Shown here piece after piece: positions 1 through 8,297 of a DNA stretch of 46,412 bases. The stretch is from contig DASPOR010000233.1 of assembly GCA_035625915.1 (NCBI GenBank), forward strand, positions 1-46,412, written 5' to 3'. The DNA is from Alphaproteobacteria bacterium (GTDB lineage: Bacteria; Pseudomonadota; Alphaproteobacteria; JACZXZ01). Made by a program: the position numbers and the translations under genes. The notes beneath the pieces are model-generated. The model did no database searches, was not told where the DNA came from, and worked only from the letters and a program-made list of their open reading frames with translations. The first letter of the stretch is position 1. Every line of letters begins with the position of its first letter.

Positions 1-1
1 A

Positions 2-1123
2 GCCGGCGCGCAAATCGTGCAGAACCAGTTCCTTCTGACGGGGTCGGCCAGTTGGGACGTTGACCTTTGGGGCCGCATTCGGCGCACCATCGAAAGCGAC
101 GTCGCGAGTGCTCAGGCAAGCGCCGCGGATCTCGCTTCTGCGCGGCTGTCCGCCCAGGCGACGCTTGCGACAAATTATTACAATCTGCGATCCGCCGACG
201 AATTGAAACACCTTCTCGACGACACCGTCGTCGCCTTCACGAAGTCCCTGCAGATCACCAAAGACAGGTTCGCGTCGGGTACCGCTGCCAGAACCGACAT
301 CCTTCAAGCCCAAGCCCTGCTCGAGTCGACCCAATCCCAGGCGATCAACGTCGGCGTGCAGCGCGCTCAGTTCGAGCACGCCATCGCGGTGCTGATCGGC
401 AAGGCGCCATCCGATTTTTCGATAGAGCCCGTGCGGCTCACGACTGAGTTGCCCGTGATTCCCGCCGGCGTTCCTTCGACGCTCCTCGAGCGACGGCCGG
501 ATATCGCGGCGGCCGAACGTCAGGCCGCTGCAGCGAATGCGCTGGTCGGGGTCGCGATCGCCGCCTATTATCCGGATCTCACGCTCTCCGCTTCGGGCGG
601 GTTCAGCAGCAACATGCTCAGCAATCTTCTTCAGGCGTCGAACAGCATATGGTCTTTTGGCGGGCAGTTGAGCGAAACGGTCTTCGACGCAGGCCTGCGC
701 GGCGCCCAGGTGGATCAAGCGCGCGCAGTCTACGACCAGAACGTCGCGACCTACCGCCAGACGGTGCTTTCGGCATTCCAGCAGGTCGAGGACGAGCTCG
801 CGGCAATTCGCATCCTTGCCCAGCAGGCTGAAGTCCAAGCGCTTGCCGTTCGCGACGCGGAGATTGCCGTGCAGCTCACGCTTGAGCAGTATAAGGCCGG
901 CACCGTCGATTATACCGCCGTGATCACCGCCCAGACCAATGCACTGAGCGACGAGGAAACGGCCGTTGGAATATTGCAAAATCGTCTGGACGCGAGCGTC
1001 AGCCTCATTCAAGCACTTGGTGGCGGTTGGGATTCGGGGCAACTTCCCGACCCGGATCGGCTGGACGCCAGCATCGGCGCGAACGCCAATTCGACGCAAA
1101 CGGCTGCAACGACCCAGCAGTAA
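2..1123 (+). CDS. RND efflux outer membrane protein, NodT/TolC family (5' end outside window)
   Basis: This is the C-terminal part of an outer membrane channel of a tripartite efflux pump, which forms a trimeric beta-barrel plus periplasmic alpha-tunnel through which an RND transporter and membrane fusion protein expel substrates. The reading frame is open to the left edge of the window, so the start, signal peptide and lipobox are missing. The visible 370 or so residues contain the two OEP-type repeats: long alanine- and glutamine-rich amphipathic helices, the LLERRPDIAAAER segment typical of NodT-family proteins, and the 'LSASGGFSS' beta-strand region. The tail ends in a polar Thr/Ala/Gln-rich stretch. 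The genes for the pump and adaptor presumably lie to the left. The family call is firm; the substrate cannot be told. Confidence 0.9.
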   Translation, partial: AGAQIVQNQFLLTGSASWDVDLWGRIRRTIESDVASAQASAADLASARLSAQATLATNYYNLRSADELKHLLDDTVVAFTKSLQITKDRFASGTAARTDILQAQALLESTQSQAINVGVQRAQFEHAIAVLIGKAPSDFSIEPVRLTTELPVIPAGVPSTLLERRPDIAAAERQAAAANALVGVAIAAYYPDLTLSASGGFSSNMLSNLLQASNSIWSFGGQLSETVFDAGLRGAQVDQARAVYDQNVATYRQTVLSAFQQVEDELAAIRILAQQAEVQALAVRDAEIAVQLTLEQYKAGTVDYTAVITAQTNALSDEETAVGILQNRLDASVSLIQALGGGWDSGQLPDPDRLDASIGANANSTQTAATTQQ

Positions 1124-1260
1124 GTAGCCTGTACCAAGCCGAGGCAGATATTCCAGCGCCCGGGTCGTCCGTATGTCTCCAACCCGATTGCGCATCCAAT
1201 TTGATAGGATGTCCATCCGCGCCGCCACGCGCGCGGCACCTTCTGCAAAGGACAGTCCGC

Positions 1261-2133
1261 ATGAGCACCAGCAAGACCCTTCGCGAAAAGTTCGACGACA
1301 ATGGCCTTGCACGAATCATGGCTTCGCACAGCCCACTCTCCGCACGCCTTGCCGAAGAGGCGGGATTCGACGGTCTGTGGGCTTCCGGATTCGAGCTTGC
1401 GGCACTTTATGGGCTCGCCGACGTGAGTCTGGTCACCATGAGTCAGCATCTCGAGATGACGCGCGCCATCGCCGAGTGCACAAACCTTCCCGTCGTAGCG
1501 GACATCGACACCGGCTTTGGCAATGCGATCAACGTCATTCATACAGTCGCGCGCTACGAGCGTGCGGGTGCGGCCGGCGTCGTCATCGAGGACAAGAGCT
1601 TTCCCAAGGTCACAAGCCTCGTTGAGGGCGGGCGGCAGGAACTGATCCGAACAGAAGAGTTCCAGGGAAAAATCGCAGCTGCAGTCGCGACGCGTTTTAG
1701 CGTCGATTTTTTGATTATCGCGCGCACCGAAGCCTTGATAGCGAACCTTGGAACGGCCGAAGCGCTAAGGCGTGCTGCGGCCTACGAGGAAGCGGGGGCG
1801 GATATGATCCTCGTTCACTCCAAGCAAAAATCATCAGCGGAGATCGAAAGCTTCGCGCACGCATGGAACGGAAAACTGCCGATTGCGATTGTGCCGACGG
1901 CCTATCCCGAATTAACCGAGGCCCGCATCCGTGCCCTTGGAAAGATCAAGATGGTCATCTACGGCAATCATGCGATCCGGGCGTCCGTCGCGGCGATGAA
2001 AAGTGTTTTCACCAGAATCGTCGCGGATCGAGGCATTCATAATGCCGATCGGGAGATCGCGTCGGTTGAGGAGATTTTTCGACTCCAAGGAATGGACGGC
2101 ATCCGCGAGGCCGAGCGGAGATTCCTGCGCTAA
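1261..2133 (+). CDS. Phosphonopyruvate hydrolase-like enzyme (PEP mutase/isocitrate lyase superfamily)
   Basis: The 290-residue protein is a (beta/alpha)8-barrel member of the PEP mutase/isocitrate lyase superfamily. The likely reaction is hydrolysis of the C-P bond of 3-phosphonopyruvate to pyruvate and phosphate. Seen in the sequence are WASGFE near residues 40-45, the metal-binding D81-x-D83, and the gating loop EDKSFPK at 110-116 followed by V117-T118-S119. PEP mutases have Asn at the equivalent of T118. From memory, the Variovorax phosphonopyruvate hydrolase has Thr at this position with the same number, and it also shares the GRQEL and PTAYP...IYGNHAIRA segments. That favours hydrolase over mutase. 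The ATG at 1261 has an AAGGAC ribosome site. No phosphonate transporter or transaminase is adjacent, so the substrate source is unknown. A 2-methylisocitrate lyase-like role is less likely. Confidence 0.82.
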   Translation: MSTSKTLREKFDDNGLARIMASHSPLSARLAEEAGFDGLWASGFELAALYGLADVSLVTMSQHLEMTRAIAECTNLPVVADIDTGFGNAINVIHTVARYERAGAAGVVIEDKSFPKVTSLVEGGRQELIRTEEFQGKIAAAVATRFSVDFLIIARTEALIANLGTAEALRRAAAYEEAGADMILVHSKQKSSAEIESFAHAWNGKLPIAIVPTAYPELTEARIRALGKIKMVIYGNHAIRASVAAMKSVFTRIVADRGIHNADREIASVEEIFRLQGMDGIREAERRFLR

Positions 2134-2184
2134 GCGATATTGTCTCGCATATTGCATTTGATGCGGGCCGAACGCGCCTGTGGC

Positions 2185-3018
2185 TCAGAAGAGTTCCGGC
2201 ACGAATGTACGCCCTTCAAGACTTTCCTGATCGTCGTATTTCCCCTTCTTGGAGCGCTTGGGGAGCTTTACCTTGTCGCGCGGCACGTCCTCATAGGGAA
2301 TGAGCTTCAGTAGCTGCGAAATGCAGTTCAATCGCGCCCTCTTCTTGTCATCGGAGCGCACGATGTACCAGGGCGCAATATCCGTGTCCGTCTGCTTCAA
2401 CATCGCATCGCGTGCGCGCGAGTAATCGAACCAGCGCGTCCACGACTCGACGTCCATCGGACTCAATTTCCATTGCCGCAGCGGATCGTCGATGCGGGCC
2501 TCGAACCGCCGTGCTTGCTCCTCCTGGCCGACCTCGAGCCAAAACTTGATAAGCTTGATGCCGCCCCCCACGACGAAGCGCTCGAGCATCGGGCATAGCA
2601 TGAGGAAGCGTTCGTATTCCTCCTCGGAGCAAAACCCCATGACATGCTCCACGCCGGCGCGGTTGTACCAGCTCCGATCGAAGATCACGAGCTCGCCGGC
2701 CGCGGGAAAGTGCGGCACATAGCGCTGCATGTACATTTGAGATTTTTCACGGTCCGAGGGTGCTGGCAGTGCTACGGATCGGAAGATGCGCGGACTCACC
2801 CGCTCCATGATGGCCTTGATGATGCCACCCTTGCCCGCGGCATCGCGCCCCTCGAACACGACCATGATGCGCAGACCCTTGTATTTCACCCAGTTCTGGA
2901 GCTTGCAAAGTTCGGTTTGCAGCTTGTGCAACTCCTTGTTGTACTCCTTGTTCTTCATCTTCGGCTTATTGCCGTGGCTTTCCTTCGCCTTGGCCGCCTT
3001 CTTCGTCTTGTTAGCCAT
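2185..3018 (-). CDS. ppk2: Polyphosphate kinase 2 (class I PPK2)
   Basis: This 277-residue protein belongs to the PPK2 family, which transfers phosphate between polyphosphate and nucleoside diphosphates (typically polyP plus ADP or GDP to NTP). Key motifs are the Walker A GRDAAGKGG at residues 57-65 and the Walker B/lid-type FDRSWYNRAGVE at 113-124, followed by the DPLRQWKLSPMD segment typical of the family. The N-terminal 30 residues are Lys-rich and disordered-looking. The length matches single-domain PPK2 enzymes. It lies on the minus strand 183 bp from the next minus-strand gene start and is convergent with the phosphonopyruvate hydrolase-like gene. The family assignment is secure. Class I is inferred from overall similarity, and nucleotide preference cannot be read directly. 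Confidence 0.93.
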   Translation of the reverse strand: MANKTKKAAKAKESHGNKPKMKNKEYNKELHKLQTELCKLQNWVKYKGLRIMVVFEGRDAAGKGGIIKAIMERVSPRIFRSVALPAPSDREKSQMYMQRYVPHFPAAGELVIFDRSWYNRAGVEHVMGFCSEEEYERFLMLCPMLERFVVGGGIKLIKFWLEVGQEEQARRFEARIDDPLRQWKLSPMDVESWTRWFDYSRARDAMLKQTDTDIAPWYIVRSDDKKRARLNCISQLLKLIPYEDVPRDKVKLPKRSKKGKYDDQESLEGRTFVPELF

Positions 3019-3201
3019 GTCCTCGCCTCCCCATATCCCGGCTGAAATGTTAAGCGGTCTTGAGTTCTTTTGAAGTTTTCGCAGGGCGGCCGGCGTTCGC
3101 TTCGGAATCCCGCGAGGTCGCCGAGGAGTGCTGCAGCCGAAATCAATGACCGTCAGGTGCCGGCACCGTCAGAACGACGGTGCCAAGGCAGAAAATCCTA
3201 C

Positions 3202-3630
3202 CTACCAGCAGAGGTACACCCCGATCTCGCCGATCATCCCGCCAGGATAGTTCAAAACGCGAACCTGCAGCTTGTATCCGAGTGGCCGGAGCTCCTTCTC
3301 GTAATAATCGTATGCCTTCTTGGCAAATCCATCGAGGGAAGCCGGCCAATCCGGTTCGTTGTTGTTGATCCGCCGGCCCCCGTCGTTGGTGAAGCTCGCC
3401 GGGAAAGTGAAGATTTCGACTTCCCGCAGGCCGTTGGAGGCGGCGCGCCGCACCGCATTGTTGATGCGGTCCTTTGCTTGCGGCTGAATCTCGCGCGTCA
3501 TGAACATGTCGTGGAGGACCTTCGCCTCTTCTTCCTTTTTATGCGCGGAGTCCATTTCCTTGCGGGCCTTGGTCATTTCCACGTCGGTGGTGATCTTCGT
3601 GAGGTCCTCAGGTCGTAAAAAGTCGCTCAT
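3202..3630 (-). CDS. Conserved-looking hypothetical protein
   Basis: This 142-residue protein has no recognised family. The ATG at 3630 was chosen because GAGGG lies 5-9 bases upstream, whereas the longer open frame to 3729 has no ribosome site. Residues 10-50 are strongly charged and look like a coiled-coil helix (TKARKEMDSAHKKEEEAK). The C-terminal half is a mixed alpha/beta segment with a 'GGRRINNNEPDWP' loop and a C-terminal strand ending in Cys-Trp. There is no signal peptide or membrane segment, so it is probably cytosolic. It lies upstream of ppk2 on the same strand and may be co-expressed with it. A candidate FNR-type box lies about 145 bp upstream of its start. Confidence 0.7.
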   Translation of the reverse strand: MSDFLRPEDLTKITTDVEMTKARKEMDSAHKKEEEAKVLHDMFMTREIQPQAKDRINNAVRRAASNGLREVEIFTFPASFTNDGGRRINNNEPDWPASLDGFAKKAYDYYEKELRPLGYKLQVRVLNYPGGMIGEIGVYLCW

Positions 3631-4106
3631 GGTGTCCCTCGCAGTCCTTCGATCGCGTTTGTCTACCATCCCCCCACCGCCGATGCTGGAAAGATGCACC
3701 CATCGCCCTGAAAAGCGGCGCCCCGACAAATCGCAGTTTCTGTATTAAACGTATTTTATCGAGAAATCACACCTATGACTTGGGTCAAATTCGGCGCACC
3801 CCTTCGATCGACCTTGATACGATACGATTTATCGAGTGGCACAGGAAAAGCGCAAGTATAAGTTGCAAACGGCCAGCCACACGGAACTCCCGGCGCGCTC
3901 AGGAAATATCAAAGAGCGGCATCGCGCAACAGCTATGGCTTTACAAACTCGCACGCGGTGCGACGCTTCGATGACCCATGTCTCCGTCGCTGCCGGGAAT
4001 CGACCGCACTGAATCGGGAGATCACATGCCCTTCCTGCGAGTGGGTTGCCATCGTATGGTGGTTCCTAGACAACAACCGAGGGGTAACGCGAGGGCCTGC
4101 TTACAC
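3631..4106. other. Intergenic region between the hypothetical gene and sulP
   Basis: This 476-bp divergent intergenic region has no convincing gene. It is locally AT-rich around 3740-3850. It holds a candidate FNR-type box at 3775-3788 and two copies of the 9-mer TTTATCGAG at 3755-3763 and 3828-3836. The short open frames within it lack ribosome sites and plausible protein composition. Confidence 0.5.
3775..3788. promoter_or_regulatory. Candidate FNR/FixK-type box (weak)
   Basis: The sequence ATGAC-TTGG-GTCAA matches 8 of 10 positions of the alphaproteobacterial FnrL/FixK pattern TTGAT-N4-GTCAA. It sits between two divergent genes (starts at 3630 minus and 4107 plus). The same 12-mer TGGGTCAAATTC recurs at the box near 8070-8083. 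Function is inferred from the match alone. Confidence 0.3.
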
Positions 4107-5837
4107 ATGTCCCTTGGATCGACTGCATCGGAGCGCTTGGCGCGCGTGGCGCCTGGATTAGCTGCACTTCTTCGCTACCGGTTCGCGGACGACTTTCGCC
4201 ATGATCTCGTGGCCGGCATTTCGGTAGCGGCGGTGGCGTTGCCTGTCGCCATGGCGTATGCGGAGCTTGCCGGGTTCAATCCGGTCGTGGGCCTCTACTC
4301 GAGCATCTTGCCGCTGGCGGCTTATGCCATCTTCGGCACATCGCGAAATTTGATGGTGAACCCCGATGCGGCCGTCTGCGCGATGATTGCCGCCGCGGTG
4401 ACGCCGCTCGCTGCCGGCGATCCGGATATGTACGCCTCGCTCTCGATTACATTGACGTTCTTAAGCGGCGCGATTTGCATCGCCGCCAGCTTCCTGCGAT
4501 TGGGCGCCATGGCGGACTTTCTATCCAAGCCGATCCTCGTTGGTTTTTTGAACGGTATCGCGATCAGCATTCTGTTGGGGCAGCTCGGCAGGCTATTTGG
4601 TTTTTCCATCGAGGCCGAAGGAATAGCTCGCCGCCTGCTCGAATTCGTCGCCAAGCTCCGGCAAACCCACGGCCCAACATTAGCGGTCGGGCTGGGCAGT
4701 ATTGTGCTTTTGCTTGTGTCAAGGCGATTTCTGCAACGCTGGCCGGCAGCGCTGATTGTGTTGGCCGTCGCTGCTGCGGTGGCGGCGCTGCTGAATCTAG
4801 ACGAACAGGGTGTCGCAACGCTGGGGTTGATTGCGGCCGGACTACCATCGCTTCATTGGCCTGCGTTTCCGATTGAGGACATGCCCTCTTTGGTCGCCAG
4901 AGCTGCGGGGCTGGCCCTGATATTATTTACGAGCGGCATGTTGACCGCCCGTAGCTTCGCATCGAAAGGTGGCTACGCGATCGATGTCGATCAGGAGTTT
5001 GCCGCCCTCGGCGCTGCCAACCTCGCCTCCGCAATATCCCAAGGTTTCGCCGTCACCGGTGCCGATTCGCGTACCGCCATGGCGTACTCGGCAGGCGGCC
5101 GCACGCAAATGACGGGACTGTTAGCCGCAGTGGCGATTGCGATGGTATTACTGTTTTTGACTGGTCCGTTGGGGTACGTCCCAATTGCCGCACTTGGTGC
5201 TGTGCTGGTGTTTTCCTCGTTCGCGCTGTTCGACCTGAAAACGCTCCGCGAAATCTGGAAAGTCGATCGCGGCGAGGTCGCATTGTCCGTGATCACGACG
5301 CTTGGCGTGGTTACGGTTGGCCCCATCAACGCCATTCTGCTTGCCGTCTCGCTGGCACTGATGCGCTTCGTAAGGCGGATCGCAAGGCCCCGAGACGAAG
5401 TTCTTGGAAAGGTGGATGACCTGCCCGGTTTCCATTCAACCGATCGACACCCGGGTGCCAGGACATTTCCCGGCTTGGCCCTTTATCGTTTCGACGCGCC
5501 CGTAATCTTCTTCAATTCTGACTATTTCAAGCGGCGTGTCCTGGCTACGGCCGAGGCCGCAGGTCCAGAGCTGCGGTGGATCGTCATCGACGCGATTCCG
5601 ATCAGCGAGTTCGACATTACAGGGCTCCTTGCACTGCAGGATTTGTCGCAGACGCTCAGAGCGCGTGGAACAACCCTCGTTCTGGCGGGACGCAAGACCG
5701 AATTCCTCAATTTCCTGCGCGAAACGGGCCTCTATCGCCCCGAACATGAGGAACGAATCTTTCCAACCCTCCGTGAAGCACTGAAAGCCTATCGACGGGA
5801 ATTCGGCCAGACTGACGCGCCCACCGATGAGGATTAG
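4107..5837 (+). CDS. SulP family inorganic anion transporter with C-terminal STAS domain
   Basis: The 576-residue inner membrane protein carries the SulP signature near its N-terminus (PVAMAYAELAGF followed by GLYSS). About a dozen hydrophobic segments follow, then a cytoplasmic STAS domain from about residue 450 to the end, with the conserved FDITGLLALQDL loop. SulP proteins move sulfate, bicarbonate or other anions, usually with H+ or Na+ symport, and the substrate is not readable here. The ATG at 4107 was chosen because the SulP fold starts about 20 residues later. A GAGGG lies 11 bases upstream, and the extra 43 residues of the longer frame are Arg-rich and unlike a membrane protein N-terminus. 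A hairpin-like repeat begins at the stop codon. Confidence 0.9.
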   Translation: MSLGSTASERLARVAPGLAALLRYRFADDFRHDLVAGISVAAVALPVAMAYAELAGFNPVVGLYSSILPLAAYAIFGTSRNLMVNPDAAVCAMIAAAVTPLAAGDPDMYASLSITLTFLSGAICIAASFLRLGAMADFLSKPILVGFLNGIAISILLGQLGRLFGFSIEAEGIARRLLEFVAKLRQTHGPTLAVGLGSIVLLLVSRRFLQRWPAALIVLAVAAAVAALLNLDEQGVATLGLIAAGLPSLHWPAFPIEDMPSLVARAAGLALILFTSGMLTARSFASKGGYAIDVDQEFAALGAANLASAISQGFAVTGADSRTAMAYSAGGRTQMTGLLAAVAIAMVLLFLTGPLGYVPIAALGAVLVFSSFALFDLKTLREIWKVDRGEVALSVITTLGVVTVGPINAILLAVSLALMRFVRRIARPRDEVLGKVDDLPGFHSTDRHPGARTFPGLALYRFDAPVIFFNSDYFKRRVLATAEAAGPELRWIVIDAIPISEFDITGLLALQDLSQTLRARGTTLVLAGRKTEFLNFLRETGLYRPEHEERIFPTLREALKAYRREFGQTDAPTDED

Positions 5838-5908
5838 TGTGGTGGATTTGAAAGTCCCGTCACTTTGGTGGCACCCGCGTCTAGGAGCTTCAAATCCGAA
5901 TCCCACAC
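5837..5908. repeat. 72-bp imperfect inverted repeat directly after sulP
   Basis: The left arm (5837-5852) reads GTGTGG then GATTTGAA. The right arm (5889-5908) is its inverse with a larger spacer. The outer 6 bp and the inner 8 bp pair exactly, with unequal internal loops between them. The repeat starts at the last base of the sulP stop codon. It has no following T-run, so it is not a classic Rho-independent terminator. It could be a MITE/REP-like unit or a processing hairpin. No second copy was found in the window. Confidence 0.55.
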
Positions 5909-6074
5909 AAGGGCTGTCGTTCCCAGTGCGCAAGCTCTGAGCGGTTAATTTGCGCAGCGATGTCGATACTTCGCAGCAAAATTCGCACATGGCGAAACGG
6001 GAGATGAGAATTCGATCGGCCCGATTTCGCCGTGACGGAAAGCGCCTAATGCGCCAGAATTTGCTGGCAACACC

Positions 6075-7139
6075 TTAGTCCGCTTGCACCGCATCAACCT
6101 CGTCAACCCATGCTCGCAACAACGTGTAACCGACCGCGAGGATCGTCGGCCCAACGAAAAGGCCGATGAGCCCGAAGGCGATCAGGCCGCCGATGACGCC
6201 GACGAGAACGAGCAGCAGCGGTAGATTGGCGCCTCTTTGAATCAACACGGGACGCAGGACGTTGTCGAGTGTTACCGCGAGTATGCTGAATATGAGCAAC
6301 ACCGTCGCCCAGACGGGGTCCTGCGTGGCATACATCCAAATGATCGCTGGGATCAGCACTAGGCCGGGCCCGAGCTGCGCAATGCACAAAAGGAAAACGA
6401 GAGCGATGAGGATCGCGGCGAACGGCACGCCGGCGACGACCAGGCCGATGCCGGCGACGACCGACTGTGCCAATGCCGTAACGACGACACCGAGGGCCAC
6501 GCCGCGAATAGCTTGAGCACCCATTCGAGCCGATTGAACGCCGCGCTCGCCGGCAAGTCGCCGCCCGAAGCGCAGGCATGCTGCAGCGACTTGCTCGCCG
6601 CGCGCATACATGATAGCCGCGATCGCCACTGTCAACAGGAACTCGACTAGAAGCAATCCCAAGCCACCAACGGCCGAGATCAACCACCCCGTAACGGCAC
6701 CGGCATAGGGCGTGGCCTTCTTCAGCAACTCTTGCGTACCGAGATCGTCGAGGTCCCGCCAGCCCTGGGCGATCGCGGAGCCGACCCAGGGGATGTTGGT
6801 GAGCCAGCTAGGCGGGGGAGGCATTTCCATCGTGGAAATCGCTCCCAGCCACTCGGCAATTTGACTGGCGTTATGTACGATTGTGGCGATCGCAAGCCAG
6901 AAAGGCACAACGAATAGCAACAGCAGTGTAAGCGTCATTATTGTCACGGCGAGCGCCCGGCTGTTCCACAAACGCGCCTCTGCCCGTCGCATGATCGGCC
7001 AAGTCGCGATCACCAACGTTGCGGCCCAGATGGTCGCCGGAAGAAATGGCCGCAGCATCCATAACGACGCGCCGATCAGTACTGCGATGAACAGCACCGC
7101 GAGCGTTATCCGAGACAAGTCTTGTTTGAGCTCGGCCAT
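6075..7139 (-). CDS. AI-2E family transporter (YdiK-like permease)
   Basis: This 354-residue polytopic membrane protein belongs to the AI-2E family (formerly UPF0118), a group of permeases linked variously to autoinducer-2 export, Na+/H+ antiport or other efflux; the true substrate is usually unknown. About eight hydrophobic segments are visible: two near the N-terminus, one around residues 60-85, and five in the C-terminal half. The conserved 'LDNVLRPVLIQRGANLPLLLVLVGVIGGL' region and GLFVGPTILAVGYTLL tail are typical. A soluble loop sits at about residues 95-140. The ATG at 7139 is preceded by GGGGAAA. It is on the same strand as the OmpA lipoprotein but 286 bp from it, with an inverted repeat between them. 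Confidence 0.9.
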   Translation of the reverse strand: MAELKQDLSRITLAVLFIAVLIGASLWMLRPFLPATIWAATLVIATWPIMRRAEARLWNSRALAVTIMTLTLLLLFVVPFWLAIATIVHNASQIAEWLGAISTMEMPPPPSWLTNIPWVGSAIAQGWRDLDDLGTQELLKKATPYAGAVTGWLISAVGGLGLLLVEFLLTVAIAAIMYARGEQVAAACLRFGRRLAGERGVQSARMGAQAIRGVALGVVVTALAQSVVAGIGLVVAGVPFAAILIALVFLLCIAQLGPGLVLIPAIIWMYATQDPVWATVLLIFSILAVTLDNVLRPVLIQRGANLPLLLVLVGVIGGLIAFGLIGLFVGPTILAVGYTLLRAWVDEVDAVQAD

Positions 7140-7203
7140 AGGCTGTTTCCCCGAATTTGGGCCGATTTCTCGGGCAATGCGAATGCGCCCTCATGTGGCC
7201 TTT

Positions 7204-7254
7204 AATCCGAAATTCGCTCAGGGTCCCGCACCCAGATGCGGCGAATTTCGGATT
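7204..7254. repeat. Perfect 14-bp inverted repeat with 23-bp loop
   Basis: AATCCGAAATTCGC at 7204-7217 is exactly inverted at 7241-7254. It lies between the stop of the OmpA lipoprotein (7426) and the start of the AI-2E transporter (7139), both on the minus strand. No T-run follows on either side, so it may be a regulator site, an mRNA-stabilising hairpin or a terminator without a U-tract. Confidence 0.6.
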
Positions 7255-7425
7255 CGCCACACTCGCCTGAGCCGGCATCGCCGCCCTGCGCGCGGGTGCC
7301 CGCTTGCTCTTCGCACTGCAAAGATGCTTCGAGCATCTGTACGTGTCAAAGGCGAAAGCAAAGCGTTGAGACCAGCGGCTAACCCTGATCCCGGCCTTGT
7401 TATCCCAGTCAAGCTACTTCAGCGA

Positions 7426-7974
7426 TCACGATTCCGCAGCACCGGGACCTTGCACGGTGATCACGATGCGGCGATTCTGCGCCCGACCCTCCGGCGTATC
7501 GTTGGTCGCAATCGGATGCGTATCTCCGAAGCCTTTGGCCGAGACAATATTCGCATCGATCCCTTGGGACACCAAAAAATTTGCAACGGTTGACGCGCGC
7601 CGTGTGGACAAAACGAGATTGTCGGGGATGCCCGCCTGCTGTAACTGCGCCCCGATCGGTGTATTGTCGGTATAGCCATAGACCACGATCTTGACGTCTT
7701 TAAAGGCCTTCAGTCGAGGCACGATATTCTTTTTCAGTTCGGTTTGTCCCGCAGAAGTGAGTTGGTAGCCCCCCGGCGGAAACAAAGTGTCCCCAGCTTC
7801 GACAAAATTCTGCTGAGCCTGGGATTGCGCGAGCTGGGCCTTGAGCTGCTGGTTTTCCGCCAGCAGTGCGTCGTATTCTGATTTGGACGCGCAGGCCGAA
7901 AGGGCCACTGCGCCAACTATGATGACAATCGTTGTTCTAACCCAAGTCCTCGAATTTGGCGTGTTCGATCTCAT
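7426..7974 (-). CDS. OmpA family lipoprotein (peptidoglycan-binding)
   Basis: This 182-residue protein has a short N-terminal charged stretch, a hydrophobic signal and a lipobox LSAC with the lipidated cysteine at residue 28. A short coiled coil follows (YDALLAENQQLKAQLAQSQAQQ). The rest is an OmpA/MotB C-terminal domain that binds diaminopimelate in peptidoglycan, with the typical 'YTDNTPIG', 'LSTRRASTVANFL' and 'GRAQNRRIVI' segments. It probably anchors the outer membrane to the cell wall. The start at 7974 is chosen because AGAGGAG lies 9 bases upstream; the longer frame to 8070 would put 32 extra residues before the signal peptide. A candidate FNR-type box lies about 100 bp upstream. Confidence 0.9.
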   Translation of the reverse strand: MRSNTPNSRTWVRTTIVIIVGAVALSACASKSEYDALLAENQQLKAQLAQSQAQQNFVEAGDTLFPPGGYQLTSAGQTELKKNIVPRLKAFKDVKIVVYGYTDNTPIGAQLQQAGIPDNLVLSTRRASTVANFLVSQGIDANIVSAKGFGDTHPIATNDTPEGRAQNRRIVITVQGPGAAES

Positions 7975-8069
7975 GGCGACGCACTCCTCTATGAAGCGAT
8001 CACGAGGTGCACCCAGCCCCTGGGGCTGTGGGATAAATTTCTGAGTGCCCGTGCAATATCCTCCCGACA

Positions 8070-8083
8070 ATGATATGGGTCAA
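8070..8083. promoter_or_regulatory. Candidate FNR/FixK-type box upstream of OmpA lipoprotein
   Basis: ATGAT-ATGG-GTCAA matches 9 of 10 positions of the TTGAT-N4-GTCAA pattern used by alphaproteobacterial FNR/FixK regulators. It is 96 bp upstream of the start at 7974 on the minus strand. Confidence 0.4.
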
Positions 8084-8198
8084 ATTCCAGGACGTTGATG
8101 ATTTGGGTGCGCGCTAGTCGCGGCGGTCAGCGGTCGCCGCGCGCCCTTGAACCGCCTTACATTATCGCCGGGCAATTTTGCGCCACATTTTCGTGCCT

Positions 8199-8212
8199 TT
8201 GATCTAAGTCAC
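8199..8212. promoter_or_regulatory. Candidate FNR/FixK-type box upstream of the 42-residue ORF
   Basis: TTGAT-CTAA-GTCAC matches 9 of 10 positions of the TTGAT-N4-GTCAA pattern. It ends 86 bp before the small ORF at 8298, a distance that would suit an activator at about -41 of a promoter with a short leader. Confidence 0.45.
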
Positions 8213-8297
8213 AATTAGTCGACCATTTCTGTGATAATGGATTTTGAGCAACACGCAGATCGCCAGGCATGTTGCTGTTGCGTGAATGGAGGCTGCT

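Larger units (their letters stand above)
7975..8297. other. Divergent regulatory region between OmpA lipoprotein and a small ORF
   Basis: This 323-bp stretch carries no gene. It holds two candidate FNR/FixK-type boxes at 8070-8083 and 8199-8212, placed about 100 bp from the OmpA lipoprotein start and about 86 bp from the small ORF start respectively. Confidence 0.5.
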
